Assembly: GCF_947497045.1 (NCBI RefSeq)
Contig: NZ_CANMEU010000003.1
Span: 372,001 to 436,000, forward strand
From: an uncultured Tateyamaria sp.
Lineage (GTDB): Bacteria > Pseudomonadota > Alphaproteobacteria > Rhodobacterales > Rhodobacteraceae
Direction of reading: 5' to 3'
Length of the DNA: 64,000 bases
A program made the translations under genes and the position numbers. The notes beneath the pieces are model-generated. The model saw only the letters and a program-made list of their open reading frames with translations. It ran no database searches and had not been told where the DNA came from. Below are positions 1 through 8,485 of this stretch, one piece after another; the first letter of the stretch is position 1, and every line of letters begins with the position of its first letter.

Positions 1-214
1 CGCCGTCCGACAGCGCCACGTCGGCAAGGTAAGCACCCACGACCGTATCGACCTGCTGGCTGGCCTCGATCAGGCGCAGGTCTGCATCGGCCTCGTCTTG
101 CAAGACTTCGGCCTCGGCCAGTTTGCGGGTCCAGCCGGTCGCCGTCTGATAGATCACGTCGCCTGCAAGCAGGTGATTGGCGGTCACGACTTTGGGAGTG
201 AAGATCTTGGGCAT
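1..214 (-). CDS. DUF2849 domain protein (3' part missing)
   Basis: The minus-strand reading frame begins MPKIFTPKVVTANHLLAGDV and runs off the left edge of the window after about 71 residues. This matches the small DUF2849 proteins that in Rhodobacterales sit between the siroheme synthase gene and the sulfite/nitrite reductase gene (cysI); that placement is family knowledge. Its ATG shares one base with the TGA of the upstream cysG (TGATG), so the two are translationally coupled in one operon. The biochemical role is unknown; a link to sulfite reductase is inferred from context. The next gene off the edge would be expected to be cysI. Confidence 0.8.
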   Translation of the reverse strand, partial: MPKIFTPKVVTANHLLAGDVIYQTATGWTRKLAEAEVLQDEADADLRLIEASQQVDTVVGAYLADVALSDG

Positions 215-1623
215 CAGCGGGCCTCCTGCGCGGTCAGCGGCATGGTTGGAACATGGGGGATGGCGGCCTGCGCGGCACGTGGGGCAAGGCCGATAAAGGT
301 GAGGGCGGGGCCGTCCATCCGGGCCTGCGCAATCGTCGGCTCCATCTCGGCCACGGTGGTGGACAGCACGCGCTGATCTGCGCGCGAGGCGTTTTCGATG
401 ACTGTCACAGGCGTGTCGGGCGCGATGCCGTGCATCAGCAGGCGGCCCTGGATGAAACGGGCGGATTTCTTGCCCATATAGATGGCGGCTACTTCACCGG
501 GATTGGCCAGTGCGCGCCAGTCGTGATCGGCAAAGCCCTTCATATCGTGCCCCGTCAGGAAGCGGACGGAGGTGTTGCGCCCCCGCTTGGTCAGCGATTG
601 CCCGATGGAGGCGACGGCGGCAGAGGCCGAGGTGATCCCGGGCACGATGTGCCAGTCAAGACTTGCTTTGGTCACCGCGTCGATTTCCTCGTCCAGACGG
701 CCAAAGACGGTGGCATCGCCGGATTTCAACCGCACGACCTGCGCGCCTTTGGTCCCGTGCGCCACGATCAGATCGTTGATTGTTTCCTGCGGGGTGGAGG
801 GGCCGAACGCCTCTTTGCCCACGTCGATCATGGTCGCTTCGCGGCGGGCGAGTTCGAGGATTTCGGGGGAAATCAGGCGGTCATAGATCACCACGTCAGC
901 CTCATCGAGCGCCTTGCGCGCCTTGAGCGTCAGCAGTTCGGGATCGCCCGGACCTGCGCCGACAAAGGCGACATGGCCCTTGCGCGTGTCTTTCAACAGA
1001 TGGTCAGCGAGCAGATCGTCAAGCGCGGGCTGGACCGCTTCGACCCCGTTTGCAAACGCCTTGGGGCCGGCGTTGAAATAGTAGTCACGCCAGAAATCGC
1101 GGCGTGCGCGGCCAAAGGGCAGGGCGTCGGCGGCTTTGCGGAAAGCTTTGCCGATTGCCGCAAGGGTGCCTAGCCCCGTGGGCAGGCGTTCCTCAAGGTC
1201 GGCCTTGATGGCGCGGGCGAGCACGGGGGCTGCCCCTTCGGTGCCGATGGCGATGGTGACGGGGTCACGGTCGACGATGGCGGGTGTGATGAACTGGCTG
1301 TCGATGAGGTTGTCCACGATGTTGACCAATGCGCCGTCGGCATGGGCGATGGCGGCGGTGCGCTTATCCTCGTCCGCATCCTCATCGGCGGCATAAAAGA
1401 GGGCGGCGCACATCGCATCGCCCGGTTCCATCGCGCGCGGGATCAGGGTCAACTTGGCGTCACGCGCCCATGCCTTGATTTCGGGGGCCGCGTGGGGCGC
1501 AAAAACGGTGAGATTGGCCGTGGTCTTCATCAGCAGGCGCAGCTTGGCCATGGCCGCATCGCCGCCGCCCGACAGAACGATCCGGCGTCCGGAGGTGTTC
1601 AGGAAGATGGGAAAATGGTTCAT
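214..1623 (-). CDS. cysG: Siroheme synthase (uroporphyrinogen-III methyltransferase / precorrin-2 dehydrogenase / ferrochelatase)
   Basis: A 469-residue bifunctional enzyme making siroheme, the cofactor of sulfite and nitrite reductase. The N-terminal half is a CysG_N/Met8-type NAD-binding dehydrogenase-ferrochelatase (LSGGGDAAMAKLRLL near residue 20). The C-terminal half is the SAM-dependent methyltransferase (VAFVGAGPGDPELLTLKA, then VVRLKSGDATVFGR and GITSASAA). The ATG at 1623 (MNHFPIFLNTSGRR) is chosen because the family starts there; the 29 extra upstream codons look like leader DNA. It is the first gene of an operon with the DUF2849 gene and is divergent from an Lrp-type regulator, which probably controls it in response to sulfur supply. 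The family assignment is firm; regulation is inferred. Confidence 0.93.
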   Translation of the reverse strand: MNHFPIFLNTSGRRIVLSGGGDAAMAKLRLLMKTTANLTVFAPHAAPEIKAWARDAKLTLIPRAMEPGDAMCAALFYAADEDADEDKRTAAIAHADGALVNIVDNLIDSQFITPAIVDRDPVTIAIGTEGAAPVLARAIKADLEERLPTGLGTLAAIGKAFRKAADALPFGRARRDFWRDYYFNAGPKAFANGVEAVQPALDDLLADHLLKDTRKGHVAFVGAGPGDPELLTLKARKALDEADVVIYDRLISPEILELARREATMIDVGKEAFGPSTPQETINDLIVAHGTKGAQVVRLKSGDATVFGRLDEEIDAVTKASLDWHIVPGITSASAAVASIGQSLTKRGRNTSVRFLTGHDMKGFADHDWRALANPGEVAAIYMGKKSARFIQGRLLMHGIAPDTPVTVIENASRADQRVLSTTVAEMEPTIAQARMDGPALTFIGLAPRAAQAAIPHVPTMPLTAQEAR

Positions 1624-1662
1624 GGCGTGGCCCTCGGGTGGCTGATTTCTTGCCCTCAATAT

Positions 1663-1718
1663 AGGATATTGTTCTGGTCCGTTGCCAGTATCGCGGCTAG
1701 ATAAGGACATATGTTCTG
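1663..1718. promoter_or_regulatory. Paired operator-like repeats between cysG and the Lrp-type gene
   Basis: The divergent intergenic region carries two related direct repeats, AGGATATTGTTCTG at 1663-1676 and AGGACATATGTTCTG at 1704-1718. Their starts are 41 bp apart, about four helical turns. The second contains the palindrome ACATATGT. This layout suits cooperative binding by an Lrp/AsnC octamer. No binding motif for this regulator is known to me, so the assignment is inference. Confidence 0.4.
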
Positions 1719-1767
1719 CAATGATGCAGGTGCAGAACGCCTGTCACGGTTTTGGAAGGGGATCGGA

Positions 1768-2235
1768 ATGTCTGTTCGCATTGATGAGGTGGATCGCAAA
1801 ATTCTGGCCGAGCTGCAGCGCGACGCCAGCCAGTCGCTGGACGATATTGCCAAGGCTGTGGGGTCCTCGAAGACCCCGGTGTGGAACCGAATCCGCAAGC
1901 TGAAAGAGGGCGGCGTGATCGGCCAGCAAACCGTGTTTCTGGATGCAGAGGCGCTTGGGTTCGAGGCGTGCTTTTTTGTTCTGATCCGTACCTCGGAGCA
2001 CGAGGCCGACTGGCAGGCGCGGTTCCTCAAGGCGTTGCGCGACCGCGCCGAGGTGCAGGAGGCGCACAGGCTGGCAGGCGATATCGACTATATTCTCAAG
2101 GTGCGGGTCAGGAACGCGCGTGCGTATGACGCCTTCTATCAGGCGCTGATTTCAGAAGTCAGAGTGCACAACGTGACCGCGCTGTTGTCGATGGAAGAGA
2201 TCAAGTCGACCACCATGCTGCCGCTCGAGGCCTGA
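1768..2235 (+). CDS. Lrp/AsnC family transcriptional regulator
   Basis: A 155-residue protein with an N-terminal AsnC-type helix-turn-helix (IDEVDRKILAELQRDASQSLDDIAKAVGSSKTPVWNRIRKL) and a C-terminal RAM/AsnC ligand-binding domain (roughly residues 65-150). The start at 1768 (MSVRIDEVD) is preceded by a GGAAGGGGA ribosome binding site; the 19 codons upstream lie in the operator region. It is transcribed away from cysG, the usual arrangement in Rhodobacterales for the Lrp-type regulator of the sulfate-assimilation operon. The ligand is unknown. It could also regulate only itself. Confidence 0.88.
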   Translation: MSVRIDEVDRKILAELQRDASQSLDDIAKAVGSSKTPVWNRIRKLKEGGVIGQQTVFLDAEALGFEACFFVLIRTSEHEADWQARFLKALRDRAEVQEAHRLAGDIDYILKVRVRNARAYDAFYQALISEVRVHNVTALLSMEEIKSTTMLPLEA

Positions 2236-2239
2236 CCGT

Positions 2240-3406
2240 TCAGGCCTGCACCATCAGTTGATCCAGCTTGTGGAAATGGTAGGCATCCGCAAATTGTGGG
2301 GCGTCGGTGATCCGCAGCTTAGGCGCATGGGCGAACAGGGCGGGCAGGGCGATTTGCATTTCAAGCCGGGCCAGTGGTGCGCCGACGCAGAAATGCACGC
2401 CCCCGCCAAAGGCGAGATGCGCAGGCTTGGGACGGGCCGGGTCAAAGCGGTGGGGGTCTGGAAACACTTCAGGATCACGCCCCGCCGCCCCAAGCATCAG
2501 CGCGATCTCATCGCCCGGCTCCAGCACGTGCCCGCCCACCTCGATGCGCTCATAGGCATAGCGGGTGAACATGTGCAGCGGCGGGTCGAACCGCAGCAGT
2601 TCCTCCACGGTGCCGTCGATCCGGTCGGGGGTCAGCGCGCCGGTGGTGCCGGTTTCGATCAGGCATTTCACCGCATTGCCAAGGGAATGTACCGTCGCCT
2701 CGTGCCCCGCATTCAGCAGCAACACGCAGGTGCCGATCATTTCATCGGGGCTGAGGCGGGCACCATCCTCTTCGGCGGTGATCAGTTGGGTGATCAGGTC
2801 GTTGCGCGGGTCATTGCGCCGCTCGTCGATATAGGCGCGCAGGAAGGTGGCGAATTCGTCCGCTGCGGTGTTGGCCGCATCCTCAATCGCGCGCGTGCGC
2901 CCGGCCTGATACATCGCCACCATCGCCGAAGACCAGCGCAGCAGGTCCGGGGCCATCGCCTCGGGCACGCCCAGAAGGCGGGCGATGACGCGCACGGGCA
3001 CGTGCTGGCAATAGGCGGGGATCAGATCGAACGGCCCGTCCGGCAGACCCGCCAGCAGATCGGCGCAGATATCGGTGATGTCCGGGGCCAGCCCTGCGAT
3101 CCGGCGCGATGTAAACGCATGCAGGACCAGACGGCGCAGGCGGGTGTGGGCGGGGGCCTCAAGCTCAAGCAGGGAATGGCGTTCAACCGCATCAAAGGCG
3201 GCCAGATGGGCCGGTGCCTCGGTGCGCCCCGGTACGGCGCGGCCCAAACGGCGGTCGCGCAGCAGCGCGTGGACCGTGGCGTGATCAAAGGCGGCCAACA
3301 TTCCATAGTCCTGCCAGACCTGCACGGGACTTGCCGCACGGGCTGTGTCGTAGACCGGATAAGGGTTCTGGATGAAGGCGGGATCGTGGGGCGACTGGAT
3401 CAACAT
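2240..3406 (-). CDS. Cytochrome P450
   Basis: A 388-residue soluble bacterial P450 monooxygenase. Visible family marks are the I-helix motif AGHEATVH (residues 233-240, with E-A where many have D/E-T), the K-helix ExxR EELLR (268-272) and the heme-ligand loop FGGGVHFCVGAPLARLE with the thiolate Cys340. The start at 3406 (MLIQSPHDP) is normal for the family; the same frame stays open far upstream only as the antisense shadow of dctB. No ferredoxin or ferredoxin reductase lies next to it, so it must borrow redox partners. It is convergent with the Lrp-type gene (4-bp gap) and divergent from dctB. The substrate cannot be read from the sequence. Confidence 0.92.
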   Translation of the reverse strand: MLIQSPHDPAFIQNPYPVYDTARAASPVQVWQDYGMLAAFDHATVHALLRDRRLGRAVPGRTEAPAHLAAFDAVERHSLLELEAPAHTRLRRLVLHAFTSRRIAGLAPDITDICADLLAGLPDGPFDLIPAYCQHVPVRVIARLLGVPEAMAPDLLRWSSAMVAMYQAGRTRAIEDAANTAADEFATFLRAYIDERRNDPRNDLITQLITAEEDGARLSPDEMIGTCVLLLNAGHEATVHSLGNAVKCLIETGTTGALTPDRIDGTVEELLRFDPPLHMFTRYAYERIEVGGHVLEPGDEIALMLGAAGRDPEVFPDPHRFDPARPKPAHLAFGGGVHFCVGAPLARLEMQIALPALFAHAPKLRITDAPQFADAYHFHKLDQLMVQA

Positions 3407-3472
3407 GAGCCATGATGTCTCAGGTCGGGTGCGCCTTGGCAAGCCCTGATCCGCGGGGATAGAGTGCGCGCC

Positions 3473-5212
3473 ATGAAGGTTGGCTTTGGCAGACGGATCG
3501 CGGTGATTGTCGGGTTTGTGGCACTGGTCGCGGCGGCGGCGGCAGGGGTGTGGCGATACGGCTATTTTCAGGCGCTTGATCAGCTGTCGCGCCAGGGGGC
3601 GTCCGACCTTGCACTGGCGAGTGATCGACTCACGGGGCAGTTGCAACGCTACCGCGAACTGGCGGTGTTGGTGGCGGATCATCCGCAAATCGGGGCGGTG
3701 CTGGCGGGTGAAGACGTGCGTGCCGCCGAGGCGCTGTTCCTTGAAATCGCAGACAAAACCGCGGCTGAGGATATTCGGCTGACCGACGCCGCGGGGCACG
3801 TTCTGGCCAGCGCGCGGCTTGAGCCGACGGGCGTGGATATCGCCCCCTTGGTGCGCCGCGCCACCCAGGGGGCACTTGGGTGGGGCAATGGGCAAAGTGC
3901 GTCGGGTGCGCGCGTCTTTGCCTATGCGGCACCGGTCTTTGATGCCCGCTCGCAGGTCAGGGGGGCGGTGGTGGTGACGGCTGACCTTGCCGGGATCGAG
4001 TGGGACTGGGTCGGGTCGAACCCGGCGGTCTTTTTCACGGATGCGGCGGATCGGGTGTTCATCACCAACCGTTCGGAGATCGTATTCTGGCAACGCCCTG
4101 CCGACGGGCCGGGCCTGGCCCCGGCAGATGGCAGCGCCTTGCCCTTTGACAGTTACCGGATCGGGCGGCACGAGGTGTGGGAGATGGGGTGGGGGCCGTA
4201 TCTGCCGCGAAATGCGCTGCATCTGGTGCGCCCGCTGCCGGTCATAGGGATGACGGGCGAGGCGCTGGTGGATGTGACCCCTGCGCGCCGGCTTGCGACC
4301 TTGCAGGCGGCGGCGGTGGCGGGCTTGTGCCTCGCGTTCGGCGCGCTGTTGTTTCTGGCAACCGAACGGCGGCGTACTCTGGCCGAGGCCAACGCCCAGC
4401 TTGAGGCCCGCGTGGCCAGTCGCACCGCCGCCTTGTCCGACAGCAACGCCCAATTGCGTCGCGAAGCGATCGAGCGGGAGGAGGCACAAGCCGCCCTTGC
4501 CCGCGCGCAAGCTGATCTGGCGCAGGCGGGTAAACTCAGCGCGCTTGGGCAGATGAGCGCGGGGCTGAGCCATGAGTTGAACCAGCCGCTGATGGCGATC
4601 CAGACCTATGCGGACAACGCTGTGGCCTTCCTTGAGCGGGACAAGCCCGCACGGGCCAGCGACAACCTGACCCGTATTTCGGATATGGCGCGGCGGATGG
4701 GGCGGATCATCAAGAACCTGCGGGCGTTTGCGCGACAGGAAAGCGAACCTGCGGTGCGGGTTGATCTGGCCCAAGTGATTGAAAGTGCGGTGGAATTGAC
4801 CAAACCACGGATGCGGCAGCTGGATGTGACGCTGGACTATGATCCACCACCGACGCCCATCTGGGTGTCGGGCGGTGAGGTCCGGCTCGGGCAGGTCTTT
4901 GTCAATCTGATCTCGAATGCGATGGACGCGATGGTCGGGCGCGAGATGCGTGTGTTGCGGATTGCCGTGCAAGGGCCACAGGTGCGGATCAGTGACACAG
5001 GCCCCGGCATTGCGGTGCTCGACCGGGTGTTTGATCCGTTCTATTCCACCAAAGAGGTGGGTGCATCCGAAGGGATGGGGCTGGGACTGTCGATTTCCTA
5101 TGGGATCGTGCAGAGTTTTGGGGGCACCATTTCCGGCAATAACGGCTCGCAAGGCGCTGAATTCACGGTGGAACTGCGGCCTTGGGTCGCCCGCGCCGAG
5201 GCTGCGGAATGA
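3473..5212 (+). CDS. dctB: C4-dicarboxylate sensor histidine kinase, DctB type
   Basis: A membrane sensor kinase of 579 residues. It has an N-terminal transmembrane helix (about 8-28), a periplasmic Cache/PAS-like sensing region (about 30-270), a second helix (275-296) and a cytoplasmic coiled linker. The kinase core has the H-box SHELNQPLMAIQTYADN (phospho-acceptor His367), the N-box NLISNAMDAM and the G-boxes DTGPGI and GMGLGLSI. The His context and topology are typical of DctB. It overlaps dctD by four bases (ATGA) and lies directly upstream of a TRAP transporter, so it presumably senses an organic acid taken up by dctPQM. A GTG at 3464 is an alternative start; the GGGGA site fits neither start perfectly. 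Confidence 0.88.
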   Translation: MKVGFGRRIAVIVGFVALVAAAAAGVWRYGYFQALDQLSRQGASDLALASDRLTGQLQRYRELAVLVADHPQIGAVLAGEDVRAAEALFLEIADKTAAEDIRLTDAAGHVLASARLEPTGVDIAPLVRRATQGALGWGNGQSASGARVFAYAAPVFDARSQVRGAVVVTADLAGIEWDWVGSNPAVFFTDAADRVFITNRSEIVFWQRPADGPGLAPADGSALPFDSYRIGRHEVWEMGWGPYLPRNALHLVRPLPVIGMTGEALVDVTPARRLATLQAAAVAGLCLAFGALLFLATERRRTLAEANAQLEARVASRTAALSDSNAQLRREAIEREEAQAALARAQADLAQAGKLSALGQMSAGLSHELNQPLMAIQTYADNAVAFLERDKPARASDNLTRISDMARRMGRIIKNLRAFARQESEPAVRVDLAQVIESAVELTKPRMRQLDVTLDYDPPPTPIWVSGGEVRLGQVFVNLISNAMDAMVGREMRVLRIAVQGPQVRISDTGPGIAVLDRVFDPFYSTKEVGASEGMGLGLSISYGIVQSFGGTISGNNGSQGAEFTVELRPWVARAEAAE

Positions 5213-6438
5213 CGGTGCAGGTGCTGGTGGTGGATGACGATGCGGCCGTGCGGGATGCTTTGGCCCAGACGCTGGAATTGGCGGACCTGAGCCCCCTGAC
5301 CGCGGGGTCTTTCGTGGTCGCCAAGGATCATATCACCCGCGATTTTGACGGGGTCATCGTGTCCGACATCCGGATGCCGGGGCGGGATGGGTTTTACCTT
5401 TTGGCCCACACGCGCAAGGTGGATGCGGACCTGCCGGTGATCTTGTTGACGGGCGAAGGCGATATCCCGATGGCCGTCCAGGCGATGCGCGAGGGCGCGT
5501 TTGGTTTTTTGGAAAAACCATGTGCGCCCAGTGATTTACTGTCCGTTCTTGAACGTGCTCTCAAGGCGCGGGCCCTGGTTCTGGAAAACCGCCGTCTGCG
5601 GACGCTGGTCGAAAGCGGGGACCCGGCAGCACGCATGTTGTTTGGGGAGTCCGTGCAGGCCAACGGGCTGCGCGCACGCGTCCGCCTTGTTGCGCCCTTG
5701 GAGACCGAGGTGTTGGTGACCGGTGCGCCGGGAACCGGGATTTCCAAGGTGGCCGAGGTGATCCACCTGTCCTCTTTACGCTCCAAGGCACCGTTCGTGA
5801 AACGGGCTGCCGCCGATCTCGCACCCCGTGTGCTGGCCAAGGCGCTGGACGTCGCAGCGGAGGGCAGCCTGTTCCTGGACGAAATCACGCGGTTGCCTGC
5901 CGCCAGTCAACTTGCTCTGCTTGAAGCTCTTGAGGGCGGTGCGCGCGCCCGCTTGATCGCGGGCAGCACCAGCGATCTGGGTGCGGCGGTGGAGGCCGGG
6001 TTGCTTAATGCGGACCTGTATTACCGGATCGAGGTGATGCCTGTGCGCATTCCCTCGCTGTCAGAACGGCCCGAGGATATTCCGGTTCTGTTTCGTCACT
6101 ATGTCGCCCAAGCTGCTGAACAGGCTGGATTATCTGCGCCCGAGATTGGGCCGGATCACATGGCGGCCTTGATGGCGCAGGACTGGCCGGGCAACGCGCG
6201 ATCCTTGATGAGTGCGGCGATGCGCTTTGTGCTGGGGATGCCCGAAGAGATTGGCAAGGTTGCGGATCAGGGCCTTGCCGAACAATTGGCGCGGGTGGAA
6301 CGGGCGCTGCTGATTGCGGCGTTGGGACGACAGAATGGGCATGCAAGTGCGGCGGCAGAAGCGCTCAAGCTGCCGCGCAAGACGTTCTATGACAAGCTGA
6401 AACGCTACGGGATTCGGGCTGAGGATTATCGACGCTAA
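5209..6438 (+). CDS. dctD: DctD-like response regulator with a degenerate sigma54-interaction domain
   Basis: A 409-residue regulator. It has a receiver domain (acidic pocket DDD at 9-11, phospho-acceptor Asp53 in SDIRMPG, Lys in EKPC), an AAA+ domain and a C-terminal Fis-type helix-turn-helix (HASAAAEALKLPRKTFYDKLKRYGI). The AAA+ part keeps Walker B (GSLFLDEI) and the DLYYRIEV and RPEDIP regions. However, the Walker A sequence reads GAPGTGISK with Ile where the invariant Lys belongs, and the ELFGHE-GAFTGA loop that contacts sigma54 is absent. It therefore probably does not act as a classical sigma54 activator. It is coupled to dctB by an ATGA overlap; the start at 5209 is the only one consistent with that. 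Confidence 0.87.
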   Translation: MTVQVLVVDDDAAVRDALAQTLELADLSPLTAGSFVVAKDHITRDFDGVIVSDIRMPGRDGFYLLAHTRKVDADLPVILLTGEGDIPMAVQAMREGAFGFLEKPCAPSDLLSVLERALKARALVLENRRLRTLVESGDPAARMLFGESVQANGLRARVRLVAPLETEVLVTGAPGTGISKVAEVIHLSSLRSKAPFVKRAAADLAPRVLAKALDVAAEGSLFLDEITRLPAASQLALLEALEGGARARLIAGSTSDLGAAVEAGLLNADLYYRIEVMPVRIPSLSERPEDIPVLFRHYVAQAAEQAGLSAPEIGPDHMAALMAQDWPGNARSLMSAAMRFVLGMPEEIGKVADQGLAEQLARVERALLIAALGRQNGHASAAAEALKLPRKTFYDKLKRYGIRAEDYRR

Positions 6439-6529
6439 CACTGTGTGGAAATCCGCTCACTTTCGTGGATGGTTGTCCGGTTTATCGCACAGGGACCTGT
6501 CGGGCGGCCATCGAATTACATTAGGAAAA

Positions 6530-6553
6530 TTCCGTAATTATCGGAAATATAAT
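6530..6553 (+). promoter_or_regulatory. Candidate dctPQM promoter and operator
   Basis: In the 243-bp gap before dctP an inverted repeat TTCCGTAATTATCGGAA (arms TTCCG/CGGAA, 6530-6546) ends next to a perfect TATAAT (6548-6553). No TTGACA-like box is found 17 bp upstream of the TATAAT, and no GG-N10-GC sigma54 core was found in the gap. This suggests a sigma70 promoter dependent on an activator, or one covered by a repressor. The role is inferred from position only. Confidence 0.4.
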
Positions 6554-6681
6554 GATATAGTGAATTTACCCGATAGACTGGCAAAGTTGATACACCCCGG
6601 CCCGCGCATTCTGGTTTTATATACCAGTGCGTCCCCACGGGGACAGAACCAAAAATGACCACTCTCTGGGAGGAGACCCAC

Positions 6682-7677
6682 ATGAAATTCCTGACTGCTG
6701 CCGCCCTTGCCCTGACTGTCAGCGCGGGCGCTGTTGCCGCCGCCTGTGACAGCGGCGAAATCGTCATCAAATTCAGCCATGTCACCAACACGGACAAACA
6801 CCCCAAAGGCATCGCCGCCTCGTTGCTGCAAACGCGCGTCAATGACGAGATGAACGGCAAGGCCTGCATGGAAGTGTTCCCGCAATCCTCGCTATATAAC
6901 GATGATCAGGTGCTTGAAGCGCTGCTGCAAGGTGACGTGCAGATGGCCGCGCCAAGCCTGTCGAAATTCGAGCAGTTCACCAAACAGTTCCGGATCTTCG
7001 ATCTGCCGTTCATGTTCAAGAATGTCGAAGCGGTCGATGCCTTCCAAACCTCGGAAACGGGTCAGGCGATGAAGGAATCGATGACGCGCCGTGGCCTGTT
7101 GGGCCTCGCATTCTGGCATAACGGGATGAAACAGATGTCGGCCAATGTCGCGCTGAACTCGCCTGCGGATGCCAGCGGGCTGAAATTCCGGGTGCAGAAC
7201 TCGGACGTGCTGAAGGCGCAAATGGCGGCCATCGGTGGCTCGCCTCAGCCCATGGCGTTTTCCGAAGTGTACGGCGCGCTGCAAACCGGTGTTGTGGACG
7301 GTCAGGAAAACACATGGTCCAACATCTGGGGTCAGAAATTCTTTGAGGTGCAGGACGGTGTGACCGAAACCAACCACGGGATCATCGATTATCTTGTCGT
7401 GACATCAACGGATTTCTGGGATTCACTGCCGGACGACACCCGGACGCAACTGGCCACCATCGTCGAGGAAGTGACCACGACCCGTAATGCGGAATCCACC
7501 CGCGTGAACGAAGAGGCGAAAGCAGCCATCATCAACGCCGGTGGTGTGGTGCGCGAATTGACGCCCGAGCAGCGTGAAGAGTGGGTGACGGTGATGAAGC
7601 CGGTCTGGGATCAGTTCAAGGATGATGTCGGCCAGGAAAACATTGACGCGGCCCAGTCGATCAACGCAGGTCTCTAG
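6682..7677 (+). CDS. dctP: TRAP transporter solute-binding protein, DctP type
   Basis: A 331-residue periplasmic binding protein of a TRAP uptake system. A Sec signal peptide (MKFLTAAALALTVSAGAVAA) is followed by the DctP fold: IKFSHVTNTDKHPKG, DVQMAAPSLSKF, and the conserved stretch LKFRVQNSDVLKAQMAAIGGSPQPMAFSEVYGALQTGVVDGQENTWSNI, whose Arg is the usual carboxylate anchor. The start at 6682 has a strong GGGAGGAG site; the longer frame adds nine codons upstream of it. It is followed by dctQ and dctM, and the dctBD regulators lie upstream. A C4-dicarboxylate substrate is the best guess from the regulator type, but other organic acids are possible. Confidence 0.92.
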   Translation: MKFLTAAALALTVSAGAVAAACDSGEIVIKFSHVTNTDKHPKGIAASLLQTRVNDEMNGKACMEVFPQSSLYNDDQVLEALLQGDVQMAAPSLSKFEQFTKQFRIFDLPFMFKNVEAVDAFQTSETGQAMKESMTRRGLLGLAFWHNGMKQMSANVALNSPADASGLKFRVQNSDVLKAQMAAIGGSPQPMAFSEVYGALQTGVVDGQENTWSNIWGQKFFEVQDGVTETNHGIIDYLVVTSTDFWDSLPDDTRTQLATIVEEVTTTRNAESTRVNEEAKAAIINAGGVVRELTPEQREEWVTVMKPVWDQFKDDVGQENIDAAQSINAGL

Positions 7678-7695
7678 GCTTTACGCCACGAAAGT

Positions 7696-7723
7696 GATGC
7701 GCGCGCCATTCCGTGCGCGCATC
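7696..7723 (+). other. Intercistronic hairpin dctP-dctQ
   Basis: A perfect 9-bp stem GATGCGCGC/GCGCGCATC (7696-7704 with 7715-7723) and a 10-base loop lie in the gap between dctP and dctQ. There is no long T-run after it. Such stems often protect the 3' end of the binding-protein mRNA or cause partial termination, giving more binding protein than permease. The function is inferred. Confidence 0.55.
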
Positions 7724-7792
7724 TATTTCTGGACACGGCATGTGACGTTGTTGTGCCTGTCCAGCCTCTTTCGACCATCAGAAAGGCGCCAT

Positions 7793-8482
7793 ATGGCACA
7801 TTCCGCCCCGCCGATGAGCCCGCTCGGCCGTATCGTCAACGAGATCGAAGAGACGATGATCGCGCTGCTTCTGGCTGGCATGACGTTGATAACCTTTGCA
7901 AATGTCGTCCTGCGATATGGCTACAATACAGGCCTGATCTGGGGGCTTGAGGCGGTCACCTTCCTGTTCGCGTGGCTTGTGCTGTTTGGGGTGTCCTATG
8001 CGGTCAAGGTTACGGCGCATCTTGGGGTGGACGCTGTGATCAACCTGTTTTCGCCCCCTGTGCGCCGTATCATTGCACTGGCGGCGGCGACCGTGTGCCT
8101 GGCCTATGCGTTCCTGTTGCTGAAGGGCGCGTGGGACTATTGGGCCAATTTCGCCAACCTGCCACAAACCACGGGCAAGTGGTTTCCGACCGGGTTTGAA
8201 GAGATGAAACGCTCGTCTTTCCGTGGCTGGTACGAGGTGATCGACATTCCGTTTCCCGAATGGCTCCGCTGGATTGAGCCGATTATGAACGAGGGCGAAG
8301 CCTACGAAAAAATTCCGCGCTTCATTCCCTATGCGATCCTGCCCTTTGGCATGGCCCTGCTGTTGTTCCGCTTTGTTCAGGCCACGGTCCGGTTGGCCAG
8401 TGGTACCGCACAAAGCCTGATCGTCAGTCATGAGGCCGAAGATGATATCGAAGCCGTAAAACACATGAACGAAGGCAATTAA
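7793..8482 (+). CDS. dctQ: TRAP transporter small permease, DctQ type
   Basis: A 229-residue inner-membrane protein with the DctQ hallmark in its first helix (MIALLLAGMTLITFANVVLRYGYNTGLIW) and further helices near 50-75, 85-110 and 170-195. The start at 7793 (MAHSAPPMSPLGR) is taken because it follows GAAAGGCGCC and because the upstream frame contains the dctP-dctQ hairpin. A hydrophilic stretch between helices 3 and 4 (WANFANLPQTTGKWFPTGFEEM onward) makes it longer than the usual 160-190 residues; such insertions occur in Rhodobacterales members. It pairs with DctM to form the Na+-coupled membrane unit. Confidence 0.9.
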   Translation: MAHSAPPMSPLGRIVNEIEETMIALLLAGMTLITFANVVLRYGYNTGLIWGLEAVTFLFAWLVLFGVSYAVKVTAHLGVDAVINLFSPPVRRIIALAAATVCLAYAFLLLKGAWDYWANFANLPQTTGKWFPTGFEEMKRSSFRGWYEVIDIPFPEWLRWIEPIMNEGEAYEKIPRFIPYAILPFGMALLLFRFVQATVRLASGTAQSLIVSHEAEDDIEAVKHMNEGN

Positions 8483-8485
8483 GAC

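Noticed and set aside
3407-5152. A 970-residue minus-strand open frame extending the P450 gene upstream
   Set aside because: The extra part is antisense to dctB, has the His/Arg/Pro-rich composition of shadow frames in GC-rich DNA and no family match. The P450 starts at 3406.
6439-6681. Sigma54 promoter before dctP
   Set aside because: A GG-N10-GC core was looked for because of the DctD-like regulator; the nearest candidate (TGGCAAAGTTGATAC) lacks the GC.
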